Assembly (NCBI RefSeq): GCF_022829605.1
Contig: NZ_JAKSYD010000074.1
Span: 62,001 to 126,000 of the forward strand
Source: Methylobacterium sp. E-065
GTDB taxonomy: Bacteria > Pseudomonadota > Alphaproteobacteria > Rhizobiales > Beijerinckiaceae
DNA: 64,000 nt
Direction of reading: 5' to 3'
Made by a program: the position numbers and the translations under genes. Below the pieces are notes generated by a model. It made no database searches and had not been told where the DNA came from. It was given only the letters and a program-made list of their open reading frames with translations. Below are positions 58,509 through 64,000 of the stretch, piece after piece; positions within the stretch are counted from its first letter, which is position 1; each line of letters begins with the position of its first letter.

Positions 58509-59132
58509 TCAACTGTGCGAAAAGATGTCCACCTCGGGCCAGCCTTCGAGGTCGAGGCGCGCGCGGGTCGGCAAGAAGGCGAAGCAGGCGGCGGCGAGAT
58601 CGGTGCGGCCTTCGCGGGCGAGCATCGCGTCGAGCCGATCGCGGGCGGCGTGGAGATGGAGCACGTCGGACGCCGCGTAATCGAGCTGCGCCTGCGACAG
58701 GGTCTCGGCGCCCCAGTCGGAGGATTGCTGCTGCTTCGACAGGTCGACGCCAACGAGTTCGCGCACCACGTCCTTGAGCCCGTGGCGGTCGGTATAGGTG
58801 CGGGCGAGCTTCGAGGCGATCTTGGTACAGTAGACCGGCTGCGGCATCACGCCGAGGGCCTTGTAGAGCACCGCGACGTCGAACCGCGCGAAGTGGAAGA
58901 TCTTCAGCACACCCGGATCCGCCAGGACGCGCTTGAGCACCACGGGCTCCAGGCCGCCCTGCGGGACCTGCACCACGTCGGCCGTGCCGTCGCCGGTGGA
59001 GATCTGCACCACGCAGAGCCGGTCGCGGTGGGGGTTGAGGCCGAGCGTCTCGGTGTCGATGGCCACCGCCCGGCCTGCATCGTAATTGGCGGGCAGGTCG
59101 CCGCGGTGAAGGCGTACGGTCGGGCTCGGCAT
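58509..59132 (-). CDS. nrnC: NanoRNase C / short RNase D-like 3'-5' exonuclease
   Basis: 207 residues from MPSPTVRLHRGDLP. DEDD exonuclease motifs: AIDTETLGLNPHRDRL (Exo I), FHFARFDVAVLYK (Exo II) and DYAASDVLHLHAARD (Exo III, with Tyr). It lacks the HRDC domains of full RNase D, and its length matches alphaproteobacterial NrnC, which degrades 2-mer and short oligonucleotides, including pGpG from c-di-GMP turnover. A GGDEF-EAL protein is encoded elsewhere in the window. Longer frames upstream are shadows. Confidence 0.88.
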   Translation of the reverse strand: MPSPTVRLHRGDLPANYDAGRAVAIDTETLGLNPHRDRLCVVQISTGDGTADVVQVPQGGLEPVVLKRVLADPGVLKIFHFARFDVAVLYKALGVMPQPVYCTKIASKLARTYTDRHGLKDVVRELVGVDLSKQQQSSDWGAETLSQAQLDYAASDVLHLHAARDRLDAMLAREGRTDLAAACFAFLPTRARLDLEGWPEVDIFSHS

Positions 59133-59216
59133 CTTTTCGGACCTTGAGGGTTTTCGGCCGGTAGCATCGGTGCCAAGTGGCGGCAAGCGAATGGGGTCAG
59201 CGGCGGGGAGACAGAT

Positions 59217-59645
59217 ATGACGGCAGCCGAGGTGATCGCGACCCTGGGGCTCAAACCCCATCCCGAGGGCGGCCACTACCGCGAGACCTTTCGCGATCCG
59301 CGCACCGTCGGCGGCCGCTCGGTCGGCACGGCGATCTACTTCCTGCTCGACCTCGGCGAGGTCTCGACGTGGCACCGGGTCGACGCCACCGAGATCTGGC
59401 ATTGGCACGCCGGCGCGCCGCTGGTGATCACTACGAGCCCGAACGGGCACGATGCCGAAGCTCGGCATCTCGGACCGGATCTCGCCGCCGGCCAGCGCCC
59501 GCAATGCGTGGTGCCGGCGGGCCATTGGCAGACCGCCACCAGCCTTGGCGCCTGGACGCTCGTCGGCTGCACGGTCTCACCGGGCTTCGACTTTTCGGGG
59601 TTCGAGATGGCGCCGCCGGATTGGCGGCCGACGCCGCGGAGTTAG
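59217..59645 (+). CDS. Cupin domain protein (DUF985 / cupin_5)
   Basis: 142 residues. LGLKPHPEGGHYRETFRD at the start, AIYFLLDLGEVSTWHRVDATE and EIWHWHAGAPLVI are the DUF985 signature; the His-rich cupin motif is complete. The family is thought to be sugar-isomerase-like, but no activity is established for this member. It is divergent from nrnC (84 bp) and overlaps the convergent EamA gene by 4 bp at 59642-59645. Confidence 0.85.
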   Translation: MTAAEVIATLGLKPHPEGGHYRETFRDPRTVGGRSVGTAIYFLLDLGEVSTWHRVDATEIWHWHAGAPLVITTSPNGHDAEARHLGPDLAAGQRPQCVVPAGHWQTATSLGAWTLVGCTVSPGFDFSGFEMAPPDWRPTPRS

Positions 59646-60556
59646 ACCTGTTTCGGTGCCGCCCGCGAAGCCCGCACCGCCGTCAGCGCGCCAGCCACAA
59701 TCAGCAGGCAGGCGAGCGCAAGGGCCGGCCCGGGGCTGGCATAGCCCGTGACCACGAGGATCAGCGTCGAGAGAACCGGCGCCGCGTAGGCCGTGACGCC
59801 GAGCAGCCGGACGTCGCCGCGCTTGCAGCCGATATCCCAGAGATAGAAAGCAGCCCCGACCGGTCCCAGGCCGAGCAGCAGGACCGCACCCCACTGGATC
59901 GCGTCGGCCGGCCAGACCGTCGTCTCGAAGGCGAGGTGGCAGACGAGGCTGAGCGCGGCCGTCGCGAGGCAGAAACCCGCGACCGCGTCGGTCGGCACCT
60001 GTCCGACCCGGGCCGAGAGAACCGAATAGCCGGCCCATACGAAGGCCGCCGCGAAGGAGGCCGCGTAGCCCGGCAGCGCCCCGGCGGGGAAGTCGAGATC
60101 GCCCCGCCCGGTGAACAGGGCCGCGACGCCGGCGAGACCCAGGAGCGCACCGGCGAGGTGGCCCGGACGCAGCCCCTCGGATCCCGGCAGGCGGGCGGAG
60201 AACAGCACGATCAGCAGCGGCCAGAGATAGTTGATCAGCCCGGCCTCGGCCGGCGGCGCGAGGCGCAGGGCGCTGAAGTAGAGGGCGTGATAGCCGAACA
60301 GGCCGCCGACCCCGAGCAGCCAGACCGGCCATGGCTGGAGCAGGGCGCGGGCGCGGGCCGGACGCGCGATCCAGACGGCACAGCCGCACAAGCCGCCGAG
60401 CAGGAACGTCATGGCGGCGAGCTGGAACGGGGGCACGGCGCCCGACGCCGCCGTGAACAGGGCGAGGAGCGACCAGAGCGCGATCGCGCCAAAGCCCGCC
60501 AGAGTCGCGGCGGAGCGGCTCATCGGGCGGGACGATATCGGCGCGGATCCACTCAT
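59642..60556 (-). CDS. EamA/DMT-family transporter, YddG-like exporter
   Basis: 304 residues with ten hydrophobic helices and two EamA repeats. GFGAIALWSLLALFTAASG, YHALYFSALRLAPPAEAGL, NYLWPLLIVLF and AFVWAGYSVLSARVGQ are like YddG, an exporter of aromatic amino acids and other metabolites. The start can be Met1 or Met12. Ends 4 bp into the convergent cupin gene. Its substrate here is not known. Confidence 0.85.
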   Translation of the reverse strand: MSGSAPISSRPMSRSAATLAGFGAIALWSLLALFTAASGAVPPFQLAAMTFLLGGLCGCAVWIARPARARALLQPWPVWLLGVGGLFGYHALYFSALRLAPPAEAGLINYLWPLLIVLFSARLPGSEGLRPGHLAGALLGLAGVAALFTGRGDLDFPAGALPGYAASFAAAFVWAGYSVLSARVGQVPTDAVAGFCLATAALSLVCHLAFETTVWPADAIQWGAVLLLGLGPVGAAFYLWDIGCKRGDVRLLGVTAYAAPVLSTLILVVTGYASPGPALALACLLIVAGALTAVRASRAAPKQV

Positions 60557-60814
60557 GACCGGCCGCTACCATGCGGGGCTCTGAGTCGGCGAGACCGCGG
60601 GTCAAGCGGGCTTGGCTCGGCCTGATCGCCTCGTCCCTGGGGCACTCCGGCCCGCGGGAGGATTGCGGCTGCGATCATCGAGCGATCGAGCCGGTCGTGA
60701 CCGGGGACGGCGCCATCCTCCGCCTGCCCCACCAGCTGTGCGGGCAGGTTGGCATCACGGGCGTATTGTAGGACCCGCTCAGGACGGCCTTCTTGTGGTG
60801 GCCGCCAGCGCGGC

Positions 60815-60904
60815 TCAGTCGGCCCACAGCGCCACCAGGGAGAAAAAACCGGCCATCAGGACGTTGACGACGAGGATGCCGGCGATGATCAGGGCGAGCG
60901 TCAT
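60815..60904 (-). CDS. 29-residue membrane microprotein
   Basis: Reads MTLALIIAGILVVNVLMAGF and then FSLVALWAD before TGA: one continuous hydrophobic helix with a short acidic end. GGAGG lies 5 nt before the ATG, in an otherwise non-coding 440-bp gap. The size, single helix and good ribosome-binding site resemble helper microproteins of transporters or oxidases such as KdpF and CydX, but no known family is recognised. Followed by nothing on its strand until the EamA gene. Confidence 0.65.
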   Translation of the reverse strand: MTLALIIAGILVVNVLMAGFFSLVALWAD

Positions 60905-60997
60905 GGTGGCCTCCGAAGCGGGGCGATCGGGCGAGACATGTGGATTCGGGCGCGGCCCGATCTTCTCGGACCTGCGCCGCATGTGTCGGTTGCCGCT

Positions 60998-61237
60998 TCA
61001 GTGCGGGCTGATCACCCGCATGAGATCGGCGAGGTAATCGACGTTCAGCGGCGTCCAGCCGAGCCGGCGCCGGATCAGGCTGTAGGCCGTGCACAGCGCG
61101 GCAACCGAGCCGATGACGGCCAGCGTGAACCAGCGGATGTCGCCGGTGCCGAAGCCGACCGCGACGCCGATCAGCGCCGTCGTCACGAAGATGATCCGGC
61201 TCGGGTTGGCCGGGCCGCGCGGCGTCACGTTGGACAT
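60998..61237 (-). CDS. Small two-helix membrane protein, unknown
   Basis: 79 residues from MSNVTPRGPANPSRIIFV. Two hydrophobic segments: about 15-30 (IIFVTTALIGVAVGFG) and 35-52 (WFTLAVIGSVAALCTAYSL), then a basic stretch RRRLGWTPLN. GAGGGAGG lies 5 nt before the ATG. It could be cotranscribed with the 29-residue microprotein 93 bp downstream. No family recognised. Confidence 0.6.
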   Translation of the reverse strand: MSNVTPRGPANPSRIIFVTTALIGVAVGFGTGDIRWFTLAVIGSVAALCTAYSLIRRRLGWTPLNVDYLADLMRVISPH

Positions 61238-61258
61238 GGGAACCTCCCTCGATCCGGA

Positions 61259-61741
61259 TCAGCGGGCGCGGCAGTTGGGGCCGAACCAAGTCATGGTCCG
61301 GTGATCCCTGCCGCCGTCAGACGATGCGCCGCAGACGGGAAAGCGCGTGTCGCCGCTCCGCTGGAGGCTCATCACCTTGTAGAAGTCACGCTGGGCGTCG
61401 CTGCGTCGGTTCTGCTCGGCGCGCTGGGCCGGCCAGTACCGGCCGCTGGCGGCCTCCGCGGCCGCGCGGTCCTGGTGGAGGCCCATCATGCACTCCGCGA
61501 ACGCATCGGTGCCGGGCTCGAAGCCGAAGCCGAAGCATTGGTTCTGGTCCATCGCGTGCCGCTCCTGCGGCGTGACGCAGGCTGCGAGACCCAGGGTGCA
61601 GGCGGCGGCCAGCGCGATCTTCGCGGCGGTCGGGAGCCGCCACGCGTGCCGGCCACGCGTTTCATCGCGGCACCGCACAGACGAAGCGTTGTTCTCAGAA
61701 ACAGATTGAACGGAAACTCCACCGTAAAATCGTTTCGTCAT
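61259..61741 (-). CDS. Putative lipoprotein, unknown
   Basis: 160 residues in the longest reading. A lipoprotein signal is present at residues about 37-55: AAKIALAAACTLGLAAC with lipobox LAAC, then VTPQERHAMDQNQCFGFGF, FEPGTDAFAECMMGLHQD and a basic tail with FPVCGASSDGG and GPNCRAR. Four Cys after the lipid Cys could form disulfides. The first 30-36 residues are probably not translated; a GTG at 61678 would give a typical signal length. FEPGT-x-AFAECM is seen in hypothetical alphaproteobacterial proteins; no function is known. Confidence 0.6.
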   Translation of the reverse strand: MTKRFYGGVSVQSVSENNASSVRCRDETRGRHAWRLPTAAKIALAAACTLGLAACVTPQERHAMDQNQCFGFGFEPGTDAFAECMMGLHQDRAAAEAASGRYWPAQRAEQNRRSDAQRDFYKVMSLQRSGDTRFPVCGASSDGGRDHRTMTWFGPNCRAR

Positions 61742-62237
61742 TACCCTCGCGGCCCCGTTCTACTATCGGCGCGAACATCCGCGGCGCGATGGAACGAGAC
61801 CTATACGGGCGCGCCCGGTTTGTTCGTGCCCCAGAGCACGTGAACAATCTGTTCTCCGACAACCCGGCGTGCGCATCCACCCGATATGTAGATGACCGTG
61901 AGACCGAGATGCGACAGGAGTCACAGAACCCAAGGCATAATCGATTTACGTAAACTTCTAACGAAATAGTAAGCGGCGATCAGTGTCATTGAGCCGATAA
62001 ATATTATCTCGATAATATAAATGCGTGAGATATACCGACGATCCCAGGTCCAGAAACAAGAACGGGCGCATCAAATCCGCAGGCGAACGTGCAGGGTCGC
62101 GCCGTAAGGCGGGGATGGACGGGCGGGTCCGAATCAAGCGGGCTTCGGCGCCTTTTAGGGTCGGCCGTAGCGCACAGTCTGGCGCGGCTTCGCCGGAAGC
62201 GGGCGCGCCAGCGTGAAGGCGGCGCGCCCGGGTACGA
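61742..62237. other. Intergenic region
   Basis: 496 bp with an AT-rich part at about 61915-62030 inside otherwise GC-rich DNA. Short frames on both strands end quickly; no gene, promoter or repeat is convincing. A 10-bp stem at 62200-62230 lies just past phaB. Confidence 0.5.
62200..62230 (-). terminator. Possible terminator after phaB
   Basis: CGGGCGCGCC (62200-62209) and GGCGCGCCCG (62221-62230) form a perfect 10-bp stem with an 11-nt loop, 8 bp past the phaB stop. No T-run follows, so it may stabilise the 3' end rather than terminate alone. Confidence 0.45.
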
Positions 62238-62966
62238 TCAGACGAAGTGCTGACCGCCGTTGATGGTCAGCGTCGAGCCGTTCACGAAGCCGGCCTCGTC
62301 GCTCGCCAGATACTCGACCGCATGCGCGATCTCGTCGGCCTCGCCGAGACGGCCGGTGGGGATCGTGGAGATGATCTTGTTGCGGATCTCCTCCGCCACA
62401 GCCATCACCATCTCGGTGGCGATGTAGCCCGGCGCCACCACGTTGACGGTGATGCCCTTCGAGGCGCTCTCCTGCGCGAGCGCCTTGGCGAAGCCGATCA
62501 CGCCGGCCTTGGCGGCCGAGTAGTTGGTCTGACCGGCCTGGCCCTTCTGACCGTTGATCGACGAGATGATGATGATGCGGCCGAAGTTGCGGCTGCGCAT
62601 GCCCTCGATCAGCGGACGCGTGCAGGTGAACATCGAGTCGAGGTTGGTCTTGATGACCTGCTGCCACTTCTCGAAGGTCATCTTGTGGAAGGCGCCGTCC
62701 CGGGTGATGCCGGCGTTGTTGACGAGGATGTCGATCAGGCCGACCTCGGCCTCGATCGCCTTGATCCCGGCCTCGCAGCTCGCGAGATCACCCACGTCGA
62801 ACTTGAAGACCGGAATACCGGTCTCGGCCTTGAAGGCGTTGGCGGCTTCGTCGTTGCCGGCGTAATTGGCGGCGACCTTGTAGCCCTTGTCCTTCAGCCG
62901 TTTCGAGATCGCCGCGCCGATACCGCGGGTGCCGCCTGTGACGAGGGCGACGCGTCCTTGAGCCAT
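62238..62966 (-). CDS. phaB: Acetoacetyl-CoA reductase
   Basis: 242 residues from MAQGRVALVTGGTRGIGAAI, an SDR with GxxxGxG NADPH motif, NNAGITRDGAFHKMT, IIISSINGQKGQAGQTNYSA (catalytic Ser and Tyr-x3-Lys YSAAK) and the GFVNGSTLTINGGQ C-terminus. GQKGQAGQTNYSAAKAG is typical of PhaB rather than FabG. Reduces acetoacetyl-CoA to (R)-3-hydroxybutyryl-CoA for polyhydroxybutyrate and, in methylotrophs, the ethylmalonyl-CoA cycle. AGGAGGAAAC precedes the start. Follows phaA by 115 bp. Confidence 0.96.
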   Translation of the reverse strand: MAQGRVALVTGGTRGIGAAISKRLKDKGYKVAANYAGNDEAANAFKAETGIPVFKFDVGDLASCEAGIKAIEAEVGLIDILVNNAGITRDGAFHKMTFEKWQQVIKTNLDSMFTCTRPLIEGMRSRNFGRIIIISSINGQKGQAGQTNYSAAKAGVIGFAKALAQESASKGITVNVVAPGYIATEMVMAVAEEIRNKIISTIPTGRLGEADEIAHAVEYLASDEAGFVNGSTLTINGGQHFV

Positions 62967-63081
62967 TCTTGTTTCCTCCTGTTCGCATCCCGTGATGCCG
63001 CGTGCGGATGGCGTCCGCACGCGAATTTTTGTGATCTTGGCTTTAAGTCTTAGTTGTCGAGAAACCGACGTTACAGATCGA

Positions 63082-64000
63082 TCAGGTCCGCTCGACGCAC
63101 ATCGCCACGCCCATGCCGCCGCCGATGCACAAGGTGGCGAGGCCCTTCTTGGCGTCGCGCCGCTTCATCTCGTGCAGCAGCGTGACGAGGACGCGGGCGC
63201 CCGAGGCACCGATCGGGTGGCCGATGGCGATGGCGCCGCCATTGACGTTCACCTTCGCGTCGTCCCAGCCCATGTCCTTGTTCACTGCGAGCGCCTGGGC
63301 CGCGAAGGCCTCGTTGGCCTCGATCAGGTCGAGGTCCGACGGCTTCCAGCCGGCCTTCTCCAGGGCCTTGCGGGAAGCCGGGATCGGGCCGGTGCCCATC
63401 ACCTTGGGATCGACACCCGCCGTCGCCCAGGACTTGATCCGGGCGAGCGGGGTGAGACCGCGGCGCTCGGCCTCCGAGGCCGACATCAGCACGAGGGCAG
63501 CCGCGCCGTCGTTGAGGCCGGACGCGTTGGCGGCCGTCACGGTGCCCTCCTTGGAGAAGGCGGGCTTCAGCTTGGCCATCGCCTCAACGGTGGCACCCTC
63601 GCGGATGTACTCGTCGGCGTCGACGATCGTGTCGCCCTTCCGGCCCGGCACGGTCACGGGGACGATCTCATCCTTGAAGCGGCCTTCCTTACGGGCGGCC
63701 TCGGCCTTGTTCTGCGAGCGGGTCGCGAACTGGTCCTGCTGCTCACGGGTGAGCTGGAAGGCCTGAGCAACGTTCTCGGCGGTCTGACCCATATGGTAGC
63801 CGTTGAAGGCGTCCCAGAGCCCGTCCTTGATCATGGTATCGACGAGCTTCACATCGCCCATCTTCTGGCCGGCCCGCAGGTACTGGGCGTGCGGCGACAG
63901 TGACATCGACTCCTGGCCACCGGCCACGATGATCTTGGCGTCGCCGTTGGCGATCTGCTGCATGCCGATCGCGACCGTGCGCAGCCCTGAGCCGCAGACT
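63082..64000 (-). CDS. phaA: Acetyl-CoA acetyltransferase (beta-ketothiolase), N-terminus outside window
   Basis: The last 306 residues of about 394. It enters the window at [16 protein letters not shown], so the active-site Cys is just inside; [29 protein letters not shown] and the [18 protein letters not shown] with catalytic His and [13 protein letters not shown] with the second Cys are all intact. Condenses two acetyl-CoA to acetoacetyl-CoA for phaB. The start is past base 64000. Confidence 0.96.
   Translation of the reverse strand, partial: VCGSGLRTVAIGMQQIANGDAKIIVAGGQESMSLSPHAQYLRAGQKMGDVKLVDTMIKDGLWDAFNGYHMGQTAENVAQAFQLTREQQDQFATRSQNKAEAARKEGRFKDEIVPVTVPGRKGDTIVDADEYIREGATVEAMAKLKPAFSKEGTVTAANASGLNDGAAALVLMSASEAERRGLTPLARIKSWATAGVDPKVMGTGPIPASRKALEKAGWKPSDLDLIEANEAFAAQALAVNKDMGWDDAKVNVNGGAIAIGHPIGASGARVLVTLLHEMKRRDAKKGLATLCIGGGMGVAMCVERT

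Noticed and set aside
62025-62216. 63-codon frame near phaB
   Set aside because: Basic low-complexity translation without ribosome site; probably chance.

Overview
The window looks like chromosome of a Methylobacterium/Methylorubrum-type alphaproteobacterium (Hyphomicrobiales). The grounds are high GC, 29-residue PqqA peptides of the methylotroph type, both glutamine synthetases (GSI and the eukaryote-like GSII) beside PII, phaA-phaB, NrnC in place of a long RNase D, NDUFS4-type complex I subunit, and the alphaproteobacterial orders pdxJ-acpS-lepB-rnc-era and tig-clpP-clpX-lon. The species cannot be fixed from sequence reading alone.

Layout. 1-8.2 kb is core: a leftward block (pdxJ, acpS, lepB, rnc, era, then a 16S rRNA methyltransferase coupled to a pseudouridine synthase) and a rightward ribosomal operon rpsF-rpsR-DUF2232-rplI with a terminator. 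8.3-17.3 kb holds an acyl-CoA ligase, mgtE with its ribosome-binding site in a hairpin, two tandem pqqA genes, a nucleoside transporter, and a TetR regulator divergent from an SDR / esterase / Baeyer-Villiger-type monooxygenase operon with a perfect 24-bp palindrome between them. 17.3-19.7 kb has a Pcm-like methyltransferase, a decayed hydrolase gene and an AT-rich insert with an FkbM methyltransferase. 20-26 kb has a PQQ sugar dehydrogenase with its cytochrome c, a REP-like palindrome, GST-NUDIX-inositol phosphatase genes, and an ArsR/MFS divergent pair with an operator-like palindrome. 26-29.6 kb is clpB and a MOSC protein.

29.7-41.5 kb is a surface and polysaccharide region: UDP-sugar epimerase, a secreted collagen-like protein, a GGDEF-EAL protein, then an ExoF-like export protein and two glycosyltransferases. 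It is interrupted by a spore-photoproduct-lyase-like radical SAM gene, a deaminase, the NDUFS4-like subunit and tRNA-Pro. 42.3-43.3 kb is the scar of an integrative element in tRNA-Val: a degraded 3'-half tRNA copy, a frameshifted integrase and a small gene broken by one stop. 43.4-50.7 kb is an Asp/Glu racemase, lon, clpX, clpP, tig and tRNA-Leu. 50.8-64 kb carries a multicopper-oxidase-like protein lacking half of its copper motifs, NAD(P)HX repair, glnB / DUF2735 / glnII / glnA, nrnC, a cupin, a DMT exporter, three small or lipoprotein genes including a 29-residue membrane microprotein, and phaB-phaA (phaA cut by the window end).

No CRISPR array, intact insertion sequence, prophage or defence system was seen. 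The most interesting items are the orphan tandem pqqA pair, the palindrome-controlled monooxygenase operon, the tRNA-Val integration scar, the copper-site-stripped oxidase, the collagen-like secreted protein beside a c-di-GMP enzyme, and the mgtE hairpin.
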